A DNA stretch of 64,000 nt from Vishniacozyma victoriae (taxonomy: Eukaryota > Basidiomycota > Tremellomycetes > Tremellales > Bulleribasidiaceae), in assembly GCA_017654735.1 (NCBI GenBank), contig JADPYG010000007.1, positions 62,001 through 126,000 on the forward strand, written 5' to 3'. Position numbers and translations under genes: made by a program. The notes below the pieces were generated by a model. It did no database searches. It was not told the DNA's origin and saw nothing but the letters and a program-made list of their open reading frames with translations. Of the stretch, positions 1 through 10,239 are shown piece by piece. Each line of letters opens with the position of its first letter. Position 1 is the stretch's first letter.

Positions 1-2530
1 GTTACATCGGTTTTATGAACATCTACTCGGCGTTCCTGATGTACGTCCTCTCCTCCACCTCTACTTACTCTCTTTCATCCCTCTACGTGCTACTCAATCC
101 ATGGAGCACACATAAGACTCGCTTCGCTCATTACCCACTCACCACTTCCCACTCGCTTCGCTCGTGACTCGTGTCGCTGACAGATAGATCGATATCCAAA
201 CCCTCCCCTGGCCCGAGATTGTTAGATTAATAGGTGAAATCAGAAAACATAATCCAATTACCTCTTTATCGAATAATCCGAATCTGGGCGATATGGTAGG
301 AGAGGACGTTGATGTTAATATCAAGAAACTGGATGCTCATGATGTTGCAAAGTATGTCCCTCTACTTTTCCTCCTTCCCATCAATATCCCTGCTTCAGCT
401 CACGCCTCCAAATCTGTCGCCAACGGGATAACGGGTCAATACTCAATTAGAGTCGACGCTGACTCTCAGCCGTATATTACGCCAAGAAAACTACCTAATC
501 GCATTATTCAATAAAGACCTCCTAGACCTCCGTTTCCGATTCCCCCTACCCCACTCTATCGCACCCCACATACCCATCAGATTCCTTGCACCCACAACCG
601 AACTACCAACATCAAACTCTCGAGGAGAAGAGAGGAAATACTTTACACTAGGTGGGGATACATTGACGAAATCCCTAGAATGGAATTTAAGGTATTGCCT
701 CATGGCATACTTATTTGATCGAAGTGGGCAGGTTAGGAAGGAATTTGTTAAAGAGAAGAGAAGGGGGGATTTGGTCGATGGGCTCAAGAGACGGTTTGTT
801 TTTATGGGATGTTTGAATTTATTGTTTTCGCCTTTTATCGTGGTTTATCTCCTTATTTATTCATTCTTTCGTTATTTCGAGGTATGTCCCCTTCTTGCCT
901 CTCCTCTTACTCCTTCACTTCCAGCTCTCTCCTGGCGCATGTCCTCTTTCTTGACGGCCTATCGGCCAGTGATCTATCGTGACGGCCTATCGACCTTGCT
1001 GACATCTAGGAATACCACAAAAACCCCTCCTCCCTAGGATCCCGCCAATATACGCCTTACGCTCAATGGAAATTCCGGGAATTCAATGAATTACCCCATT
1101 TGTTCGAAAGGAGGTTGGATAGGAGTTATCCTGTTGCTAAAGAGTATATCGATCAATTTCCAAAAGAGAGGACGGCTTTGATTATGCGGTATGTCCCTTG
1201 TCCTCTTCCTCTCCCCTCCTTCCCCTTTCCCCTTTCTCTCCACTCACCACCCCTTCATCTTTCAACCTTGATTATACATCTATCAGATGTGGACACCCTA
1301 TCACCCTCCATCCCTACCATCCCTATCTAATTCACCCCCACCTCGTCCTCCGGACTCGACGTCCGCTGACACCCAGATTCATAGCTTTCATAGCCGGCTC
1401 ATTCGCCGCAATCCTCCTCTCAGCCTCCCTAATAGACCCAGACCTATTCCTCCACTTCGAAATAACACCCCACCGAACCGTCTTGTTCTACCTGGGGATT
1501 TTCGGTACGATCCTAGCGGTATCGAGGGGGATGGTACCTGAGGAAAATTTAGTTTTTGATCCTGAAGCTACTTTGAGGGAAGTTGTGTGGTGGACTCATT
1601 ATTTGCCTGCTGGGTGGAAGGGGAGATTGCATTCGAAGATGGTACGTCACTTACTCCTTTTATTGTCTTTTCCCGCTCCTGTTCCCCTACACTGTTGTTT
1701 CCCCCGAAATCGTCTTAAATCCAATTCAAGGGTGACACGACCCTTCTGAAATACGTGCTGTACTTTCAAAGTCCTGTATCTTGTGATTCGCGATATCCAC
1801 CATGTACCTGTCCCAATCTTTCTCTTGGCCCCTCGCCCTCCTCACCTGTCGCATAGTCAGCATCTCAGCTGACACCCAGGTCCACACGGAATTCAGTACA
1901 ATGTTCCAACTCAAGATAACTGTATTCTTCACCGAACTCCTCTCTGTCCTCCTAACGCCTTGGATCCTCTTCTTCTCTCTCCCACCCTGCTCCGCTGCTA
2001 TTATCGATTTCTTCCGAGAATTCACTGTCCACGTCGATGGGATTGGATACGTCTGTTCATTCGCTGTATTCGATTTCCAACTACACAATACCAATACCTC
2101 GGACGTCATCGATCCAACAGCAACTGCTCCGGCCAGTACGACCGGAGCTAGGAAAAGACAATCTCAACTCCATAAGCACATAGGTCAGAAGGATTATAAG
2201 ATGGAGAAGAGCTTTTTACATTTCAAAGCGACTCATCCAGATTGGCAACCTGATATAAATGGTTCAATCTTCCTGGACAAGGTATCGAAACGGACTGCCA
2301 ATTTAGGTGCTGGGCCGAATGTCAAGGAGCGGTCTGAATCTTATGATAGAGCAAGCAGATCACATATACGAGGACGTCGTCGACCTAGGGCGAGCGAGAT
2401 GGCTACGATGCTAGAGGACGAGGAGGAAGAGGATGGATGGGATAATCGCCAGGAATCAGGTAGTGAAGAAGAAGGATTTATGAGAGATGCTGGGATGGTT
2501 GGGTTGTTACAGCAGGTCATGAAGCGTTGA
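1..2530 (+). CDS. ATG9: Atg9, autophagy membrane scramblase (3' part, 5' end outside window)
   Basis: The last ~569 residues of Atg9, the multispanning lipid scramblase whose vesicles seed the phagophore. Exons are 2-40, 188-351, 470-881, 1010-1188, 1377-1641 and 1880-2530, and they join in frame. Family motifs seen are [56 protein letters not shown] and [19 protein letters not shown]. Hydrophobic segments lie in exon 3 ([16 protein letters not shown]) and exon 5 ([31 protein letters not shown]). After [12 protein letters not shown] comes a charged, probably disordered tail with an acidic stretch (EDEEEEDG). The last intron (1642-1879, 238 nt) is long for this genome but joins HSKM to VHTEFS exactly as the family requires. 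Family assignment is certain; only the missing 5' end limits it. Confidence 0.95.
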
Positions 2531-2679
2531 TAACATTGTATTAGTTGTATAGCATGAGATGGCATAGCATCAAGCATCAAGGGTGGGGCAACGGGCGGAG
2601 ATACGTTCAATCTCCGCGAATCAATCAACCTATCTCGTCATTTGTCCACTATAGATCTACATTCATACAGCAAGTTACT

Positions 2680-4448
2680 ATGCTGCCATTCTCGACATTG
2701 ATATTGAGGAGCTATTATCAAGCTATAGGATGGAATCAAGATAATTCTTATTCACAATTGAACAGGTCATCAAATGGTATGTCTCTCCCGAAATCTAGAG
2801 AGCTGACGATTAGCTTTAATGTACATCCCCCTTTCACCCCTCTCTCTTCTTCGTCAATTAGCTGGCGCAGCTCGCTTGATACGCTTGGCTGACTAGTAGA
2901 GACTTCCAAATCCCTCAATCACTCATTCTGCAACTCTCGAATGCCCCGACACCGATATTTTTCACCTCATACACGCTCGATGCATTACCGCAATTGAATG
3001 GGAGTGTTAGCTATATCACCACTTCGGAGGTTCTAGAGCGTGTAAGTTCATGTCTATCTATACTCGCAGATCCTCAACCTATTCCGGCCACGATGAGAAG
3101 AAGCAGAATGGACCGGGGAAGCAAGTACTGATGATTAGATAGGACCATCCGCGAGCACACCGTTCCGATATGTCGTTGATCGGTTCAAAGTCTTTCCACC
3201 ACCTGGACGGCCTGCTCCTAAGGATGAAGTCTGGCAAGGAGGCAAAAGGGTCGAAGGAAGGGGTATGTCGTCGCTCTATGGACGATCGCAATGATCAAAA
3301 ATGAAGGCTGACTCTCAGACTACCTCCTCTACTCCCGACTCCACCTACCATCCCTCCACCTCTCCGGACTAGCCACCACCCGCCTAACCCCAACCCTTCA
3401 AGCACATCTCGCCTTCCTCTCACAGCCATCTCCACCGACTTCCCGCCCATCATCTCCATCCTCAAACCATAATCGCCAACCATCTTCAGACTCACCACCC
3501 GCCCCAACACCATCACCATCAAATATCTTGTTCAGTTTACAACATGATACAGGCAGGTGGAGTGGGGAGTATACATATTCAGCTCAGGATGGGATGTATG
3601 GCATGAGGGGCTTGTATAATTTTGGCTGGAGGGCTGATCATGCTGAAGAACCTGTTGTGGTAAAAGGGGAGGGGAAGAGGATTGACGAGGAGGAAATGAT
3701 GGAGGGTGGATTAAGGGGGAGATTCTCGGCGGGAGGGGAGGTGTACTTTTCGGCAAAGCAGCGAAGTTTTGGGGGTACGCTAGCTTCCTTCTTTCTGAAC
3801 TCTTGAAAGGATCCAGCTGATGAGCAGTATCGACAGGATTACGGTTCACCACAATCCCACCAACCTCTTCCTCCAATCAAACAACACCGCCATCACCACC
3901 AACAACCCTAACACTCCTCTACAACCCCTTAATGGGATTCATATCATCCGCCTACTCCGCCCAAGTCTCACCAACAGTGGCGATATCATCAAGATTCGGC
4001 GTAAACGTCTACTCATACGAAAGTGATCTGAGCATAGGTGGTGAATGGTGGATAGGTAGAAAGAGGGGAAAAACGGAAGTCGCACTGGAACCGTCATTAT
4101 TGGAACAGAGGAGATTGGAGGGTAAGAGGACTGCATTGCAGGAAGCTTCTCTGAGGGAGGATGTGGATCTCGCAGAGCCAATACCAAGGGTAGCGGCGAA
4201 TGTGGAGTCTGTGGTCCCGCAAGAAAGGGATGGAGTGCTGAAAGCTCGTATATCTGGTGACTCTGTATGTCCCCCTCATTACCTCTATACCATACTCTGA
4301 TCGAAAATGAACTCATGAGTAGTCAATAGCGCTACTATACGAAGCTAGGATCCGAAAATGCCTAGTCTCAGTTGGAGTTATCTCGGACCTGCTAAGTCGT
4401 CAAAGACCAATCAAAAGTATAGGGCTGGAAGTTCAATACTTCTCCTAA
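2680..4448 (+). CDS. MDM10: Mdm10, ERMES/SAM beta-barrel protein of the mitochondrial outer membrane
   Basis: Predicted 462-residue Mdm10, the outer-membrane beta-barrel that anchors the ERMES ER-mitochondria tether and also serves the SAM complex. Exons are 2680-2776, 2814-2820, 2900-3041, 3139-3262, 3319-3774, 3828-4264 and 4323-4448 (1389 nt, divisible by 3). The N-terminus [20 protein letters not shown], the strand block [14 protein letters not shown], the [20 protein letters not shown] region, [20 protein letters not shown] and the C-terminal [14 protein letters not shown] are family hallmarks. The second exon is only 7 nt; without it the frame and the conserved A-L-I-D-F block are lost. 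A Ser/Pro-rich insert near residues 155-200 is probably a loop. It starts 149 bp after ATG9 on the same strand. Confidence 0.94.
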
Positions 4449-4864
4449 TACCTCTCGTTCCTCTATTTTCGGTTTGTTCTGGTATGGCCCTCGGTGGGTT
4501 GGCGTTTCATGCATGGTTGTCCATTGTGATTTACTTGGTGCCATGGTCCGGCCGGCTTGTGTGGTCAAGGGATGACTGGAAGTTGTGATCAATGGATTTT
4601 TTAACAGGCTCAAGGGCTGTTCAAAGGATGTCGACTATTTTCATGTCTGGGGACAAGCTTATCAATGGATGACAGGTGGAGCTACTGAGCTGTTGACCGT
4701 GACGCCTTCGAGCCGAGAATCCCAAAGGAGGACTGAGATGGTTTTCTGGGTGTGTCTTCTCATGGTTGACATATGTAATGACCACATTGCCGACTTATCT
4801 CACGCTCGTTATTATTATTGACCGATTCCAACCTGACAAGCCATCAGCAACACCACAATCCACG
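4449..4864. other. Spacer between MDM10 and orphan gene
   Basis: Mostly non-coding: MDM10 3' flank followed by the presumed promoter and leader of the next gene. The frame of the next gene stays open back to an ATG at 4778, so its start could lie there and add 29 residues (TTLPTYLTLVIIIDRF...). Confidence 0.4.
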
Positions 4865-5377
4865 ATGACACTCTACTACAATGTGTACAACGCCAGCAAC
4901 GTATTGACCAACACGAAGCCTGGCGGAGGCGAAGCTTTTACCGCCACCCCTCTCGACGGGCAGCGAATCTACGGGAGAGAGTCTCCCGCTCACATTCCCA
5001 ATGATGCCCAGCAGTCATATCCTCAGCGAATTATGGCTCGGGATGAATCTCCCGACACCACCTTCGGAGGATCAGCGACGGGTGATCGCAACTCTGGCGG
5101 TGGTTCAGCGTACCCATCCAGCTCCACGCCTCATCCTGCCTCGCAACTTCCCAACATCCCTTTTGCAAGAATGGAGTACCCCAACTCTGGATCACAGAGC
5201 TCTCGACCCAACAGCGGCAAAGGCGACGATCGAGCCCCAAAGCCCCATCGACCAACGGTCTTGGAGGAGAGACTGCCAAGTGAGGGGGCCGAGACAGACC
5301 GCAACACAAGCGCATCAATGGCGGTCACTGGGCCTCAAAAGCCCTTCGACCTTCAGTCTGGGCGGCGAGAGAGGTGA
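4865..5377 (+). CDS. Orphan disordered Ser/Pro/Gly-rich protein; 3' structure unresolved
   Basis: 170 residues from the ATG at 4865 (start MTLYYNVYNASNVLTNTK). Low complexity, rich in S, P, G and N, with no domain, signal peptide or membrane segment recognised. An in-frame ATG at 4778 is an alternative start. The end is doubtful. After about 5340 coding-like sequence moves to other frames: FSLGGERGEYSL...GDYTGTES (ends 5450), then GLGNEGRSREGIVKPISGEM followed by YDFERGGGYTGSLSSY (ends about 5612). Either introns are unrecognised or the gene is frameshifted. Composition resembles the N-terminal half of the Cys-rich gene at 61158-61880. It lies in an orphan island between MDM10 and the amidotransferase gene. 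No function can be proposed. Confidence 0.5.
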   Translation: MTLYYNVYNASNVLTNTKPGGGEAFTATPLDGQRIYGRESPAHIPNDAQQSYPQRIMARDESPDTTFGGSATGDRNSGGGSAYPSSSTPHPASQLPNIPFARMEYPNSGSQSSRPNSGKGDDRAPKPHRPTVLEERLPSEGAETDRNTSASMAVTGPQKPFDLQSGRRER

Positions 5378-5612
5378 ATACAGCCTCCGATGTTCCTGGG
5401 GCGACTACACGGGAACAGAAAGTCCGTCTACCTACGTTCCCCAAAGCTAGGTAGTCGTCGGTATGGATCAATCTCGTGAATGACTACTTTCGTAATAGGT
5501 GGGAGCTGACGGGCTTGGAAACGAGGGGAGAAGTCGTGAAGGTATTGTTAAGCCAATAAGCGGAGAGATGTATGACTTCGAACGGGGTGGCGGGTACACA
5601 GGAAGTTTGAGC

Positions 5613-6561
5613 AGCTATTGATCGCAATATGTACATATGGGTAGGGGGTATTGTGATTGCAGTAGCAGCAGAAAGAGACCCAGAGGCTCATCTGGTCTGT
5701 GCCTGCCAAATGCCCATTCAAGTACTGAACAATGCTAAAAGCACGCTCTACGATATTGGCGGTTGCACATCCAGAGCCGTTCTGACAATCCCGGTACTAT
5801 TTCAAACAACAGGTCCCCATACAACCTCCCTGGTATTGCTGCGGGATCAGTCCACCAGGAGTGTTAAGGTGTGACGATTGTTTCCATGCCCAAGGTGTTT
5901 GCAATGTCTCCAAAGTGCAGTCAGCCTTGACCAACAGGGTGATTCATACAATATGGTCCTTTTGCTCCTGGTGCTGCATTGGATCAATGGAGAAGATCAG
6001 AAAGAAGAGCTAGAGAGCCATTTATGGACGAGCCAAGGCTCAAACAAGAGATAGCTCATGAAAAATGGATGATTGTGGAGCTGCCGAGCCGCCAAACACT
6101 TCGACACCAAGATCATACGATCAGGATCCAGGCCGCCTGGTATGGTGAATGGACGCGCTATCCAGGGGATCAAGGAACGAGATGCTGTGCTCAGGTGTAT
6201 GATGGCAGGACGGGTCATGGACCTCTGATAACAGATCACATGTCAACGGGTCCCTAACTATAGGCTCAAGGGGGTGGCAAAAGGATTTCCGGTGGAGCGT
6301 TTTTGTCAATGGATCAAAAATGAAGGGAACAGCTGTCCAGCTTACTCAGCATGTAAGGTGAAAGGATTCATATATGAACGGAGACCTAGTAGTAGGGGTC
6401 ATCGGCAATATACAATATATTAGCAATACGGGGCTTGTCTAACGTTCCTCAACAAGACCCAGTCCACATTTCCAACATCCACAACTGACCACATTTTCAC
6501 ACACGAGACTCTGCCGAAATACCCGAACAATCTCTCACCTCTTGCACCCCACATCAACTTG
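5613..6561. other. Intergenic, no gene supported
   Basis: No reading frame here shows composition or splice structure I would defend. Short open frames on both strands overlap each other and have no recognisable motif. Confidence 0.4.
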
Positions 6562-6839
6562 ATGACCGATCTTTGGTCCAAGATGACGCTCAGTCAGGCC
6601 AGAGCAGAGGAGGCTGGGCTGCGTCTAAAAGGCAGAGCCCAGAGCCGGAGTCAAAGCAAACACCCACAACTGACTCTTATTTGAATCCGGCCCCAAACGC
6701 ATCAGGCCTTGCTTACGCCCCAGGCTACCATGAACACTATCTCAGCAAAAAGAGCAGCACCCAATCGCAGGCAGGACATCGTGTGCAAGATGAAACACTC
6801 ACTCGAGACCCCTCGCAGACTGCAACAACCGCCAAGTAG
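6562..6839 (+). CDS. Possible small orphan gene (weak)
   Basis: An ATG at 6562 opens a Lys/Arg/Ser-rich frame. A candidate intron of about 55 nt (GTCAAA donor near 6650, CTGAC branch, CATCAG acceptor near 6704) would join it to AYAPGYHEHYLSKKSS, ending at 6839. Without splicing that second frame has no ATG. A further frame at 6729-6933 (TRRKVEWMLGVDKDEWTDAE) also looks coding-like. The disordered style matches the orphan at 4865. The donor is weak and there is no homology, so this is only a candidate. Confidence 0.2.
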
Positions 6840-7715
6840 CACTCGTAGGAAAGTTGAGTGGATGTTGGGTGTGGACAAGGACGAGTGGACCGATGCTGAG
6901 AGGAGAATGTGGCGGTGGAGTATAAAGCCATGAGGCAGTGGTACATCGAGAGACTGTGTATGCGCGCAGAGGAGGAAGTGTTGATGCCAACTGTTTGACA
7001 CCAGACAGTCATGTCCATGTATACAGTGATTCCATATTGCGACGAGCGCAAGGCCCACACCACCAAGGGAGTGTATGACACTTCGAGATGTCTGTGATCT
7101 TTGTGAATACTAAAGCACAGCAGTGAAACAAGCTCAGAGCGGGACGGTAGTGCTTTTCATAATTGGTTTGCCGGAGTAGTCTTCTCATAATTTACACAAT
7201 GGCAGCAATCAAGCTCACGTTTATGCCCACATTCGTTGTCTTTTAACCCGATCAGATACATAAACTTGGTGTCCGAGTAACATATGATTTTACCTCTGCC
7301 AGCTTGAATAGCCGAAAATCCCCCCTGGGCTGGCAGAAACCTGACTATGCCAATGTCATACAACGGCAATCCGAGTCCTGGCTGGGTAAGCCAGACCTCT
7401 CAAGGAGCTTGTCTTCTGGCATTGCGCAGCTCGCTGTCACTTGAGGGGGCTTTTCGAAGTCGACCCTGTCACAAACACCATCTCCTTTGTTAATATACCG
7501 GCAGGATCATAACAAAGGGGAGCGTTCAAATATGATATGCTCCGGACCGGTCCCTCCTGCTCTCAAGGGATCCTTCCCTTGACTATGTCTTCTATCGGTT
7601 TCGGCATATTGAGGTATAAGAACGGGTCTGCCTTCATTGTCTCTCTGTCTCTTACTCTCTCACAACTTCCTCCATTTCCTCCGATATCGCTGTTCACCCA
7701 CGTTCTACACTCACC
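6840..7715. other. Intergenic and promoter of the 7716 gene
   Basis: No supported gene. It holds the presumed promoter of the gene starting at 7716, including ACAAAGGGG at 7512-7520, about 200 bp before the start codon, and pyrimidine-rich tracts just upstream of the ATG (7630-7715). Confidence 0.4.
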
Positions 7716-8422
7716 ATGTCCATGTCACACAATACTCGCATGATGGCTTCAATGGATGAGCAAAGACAAGCTGCTCTCGACACGCTATTACCAGCTCAGT
7801 GGAACATACCGAGGTGCCGGCACGGGGTGACTCGTGAGACCCTGGAGCCCTACTTCCACCTTGCGACTCAGGAAGAGCTCGACATCTTGGGCGCCAGAAC
7901 TCATCAGGATGAACGAAGTGATTTCTTTGGCACGTACGACGCGTTGAAAGGAGGAGTTTCAACTGCTGTGGCTCCCGAACTCAGCGAATACATCAAAGAC
8001 CGCCATAGAGGCATCGCCAAACTTCACAAATTGGGATTTGTGAGCTTATACGCCTTAAAGACAGCTTATCATGTACTGAATAGCTGATAAACCTCTAGAC
8101 AAAGAAGTCTGAAAATGGATTCTTTATTGAAATTGGTGGGAAGAAATTCCCGGCCCTGGATGAGGATTGCCCGCTTGCCTCTGACGCTCCTTCCCAAGCT
8201 GTCACAGAGCAGCCTATCTCTCGGTCCAGTGAGAGCATCTATGAGGAGGCACCGGCAGTGATGCCTGACGATGAGAATGAAGATAAGGAATGGGACACTG
8301 AGCTGGCAGATGAGGTGTTCAAGGCAGATCAAAAGAAAGACGCATTGTGGGAAGAAGTGGATGGAGATGCCATCAAGGAGGAATTGAAATCGGCAAATAG
8401 GAAGTGGTGGAGACCTCTGTAG
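7716..8422 (+). CDS. Orphan 215-residue protein
   Basis: Two exons, 7716-8039 and 8099-8422. The 59-nt intron has a GTGAGC donor, a CTGAT branch and a CTCTAG acceptor, and it joins in phase 0. The N-terminal half is basic and helical (around residues 27-108, IPRCRHGVTRETLEPYF and ELSEYIKDRHRGIAKLHKLG). The C-terminal half begins KKSENGFFIEIGGKKFPALD and becomes strongly acidic before ending KSANRKWWRPL. No signal peptide, membrane segment or known domain is visible. The pyrimidine-rich leader and ATG context (CACCATGTCC) look genuine. It belongs to the orphan island before the amidotransferase. Function unknown; the model itself is fairly secure. Confidence 0.7.
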
Positions 8423-8961
8423 CCGTCCAGAGGTGTCCCGCGTATGTAGAGGGATCAGGGGCTTTGGGAGAGAGTTCGGGGGAGAACGTCTCAGGAGCTG
8501 TATCTATCTCGCTATGCTGTGTATATCCTATCAAAGGCCTTGTGAATGTACTGTACATATGTGAGAAGGGCAATGTCTGTCGTAAGCCAGGCTGGACGCA
8601 TCCTGAGTAATCCCGTACCCCATGTCTCCCCTGAGGGGGCAATACAGCCAGCTTATCAAGGCCGTACATAGCAACACCCAGTCACAAATGGCAAGTATCG
8701 CGTATTCTGATACAACGCAGACGATCTCAGGGGAACAAGCCTGATTTGAGCGTCATCAGCATAGGCCTTCGGTATGAGCCTAGATCGCAAGCATCGCCTA
8801 GCAAGGAACGTTTTCGGTGATGTCATTTAGAATGTCTTGGCGATTCCAGTAAATCGATCCTTTGTCCTTTTGGAATATTATAGCGTTCTGTGGCCTGTAC
8901 TACTTTATACATTGCATTCTCATCTTCAAAAGCATAGGACACTGCCATAGAACACATCACC
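8423..8961. other. Spacer between orphan and amidotransferase
   Basis: No gene seen. Its right end is the promoter of the 8962 gene. Open frames on the minus strand near 8823-9281 are shadows of that gene. Confidence 0.45.
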
Positions 8962-9833
8962 ATGTCATCTAACGAACTCCCAAAGGTCAAGATGATCGTT
9001 CTCGAAGTCGACGAACCCCATCCAGACGACCAAAAAGAAAAAGGTACCCTCGGCGAAATATTGGAGAAGCACTTCGTAAAAGCTGGAGAAGAACATGATC
9101 CACCACTTGGTGTTGAAGTTGATATGCGATATATCGTGGAGGAAGAGGGTGGGAAGATACCGAGCGTAGAGGAATTCGAGGGAGTTAGGGGGATCTTAAT
9201 TACGGGAAGCATGTATGATGCGCATGGGGATAATCCTTGGATTTTAAAGTTGATGGATTTGATCAAGCGTAAGTCAGCCATTCGGATAAAGGCTGATGTG
9301 TAGAGCTATGGAAGACATATCCCGACATGCACTTTAGCGGAGTTTGTTTCGGTCATCAGATCCTCTGTCGAACTTTGGGTGCTAAAGTCGGACCGGCACC
9401 TTCAGGCGACTGGGAGCTGGGTCATACCAAACTCTCCCTCCATCCAATCGGCAAAAAGCTATTCAAAACATCCGACGATGAGATCTATCTACATCAAATG
9501 CATCAGGATACAGTCTTTACCTGTCCCGAACCCGAATCTTCCAACGGTATTTTGAATCCATCGCAAAAAGTCCTAGTATGGGGTCACAGCCCACATACAA
9601 AGATCCAAGGTGTCTACCTACTCAATCGACTATTCACGACACAAGCTCATTTGGCGTTCGACTCAGCCATGGTCAAGAGGGAAATCCAGATGAGGGTAGA
9701 GTCGGGAAGTATCAAGGATCTGAAGCATGCGGATGAAGCTTCCGAGACGAGTCATTTGGAACATGATGGAGCAACTGTTGCTGGGGCTGTTCTTCGATTC
9801 TTCCATTTTGAGGATGATGGCATTGGTGCTTAG
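8962..9833 (+). CDS. Class I glutamine amidotransferase-like protein
   Basis: 278 residues from exons 8962-9268 and 9304-9833 (35-nt intron, GTAAGT donor, CTGAT branch, TGTAG acceptor). This is a stand-alone GATase1 domain of the fungal YLR126C/GMP-synthase-like type. FEGVRGILITGSMYDAHGDNPW forms the early strand and oxyanion region, and SGVCFGHQILCRTLGA holds the nucleophile Cys. The usual His-x-Glu pair near the C-terminus reads TQAHLAFDSAM: His is present but Glu is replaced by Ala, with Asp two residues later. Members of this family often lack a fused synthase and have uncertain substrates; gamma-glutamyl peptide hydrolysis is one possibility. Cytosolic by lack of a targeting signal. The family is clear; activity is uncertain. 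Confidence 0.88.
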
Positions 9834-10239
9834 TGTGATCATGTGGAGGAACTGTAGCATAGTATCATTTGCATGCATGTAGCATAGGTCCAGGTCCGGT
9901 CTCTCAGTACTGACCAAGGATCACGACTACGAGTCGTCCTGGCTCCTCAGTCGCGTAGACGCTCCCGGTTGTGTCTCTCTCCTTCTACATGTAGCCCCGA
10001 GTCCCTCTCCGCTAGGTCTTCCACGCATTCCACTCCTGTCCACCTCACCTTCTAGCTGTGCTGAATAAATCCCTCACTGCAGCATGCATTTGGTGCGTGC
10101 CTGATGATCGGCCACGTGTCTAATATCGCTCCGTCATTGCATCGCCCCACTCTTGTTCTAGAAGGCATCTATATATCTATTCATACAACACTATACTCCT
10201 CTTTCACACCATCTATCACATTAAATACTACTAGAAACA
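9834..10239. other. Promoter region of the vWA gene
   Basis: No gene. A TATA-like run (CTATATATCTATTC near 10169-10182) followed by pyrimidine-rich sequence lies 50-70 bp before the ATG at 10240, as in a strongly expressed yeast-type promoter. Confidence 0.5.

Noticed and set aside
1726..2109. Minus-strand frame across the last ATG9 exon
   Set aside because: Shadow of the conserved ATG9 coding sequence.
3295..3522. Gly/Met-rich minus-strand frame in MDM10
   Set aside because: Antisense of a Ser/Pro-rich loop of MDM10; the composition is a mirror artefact.
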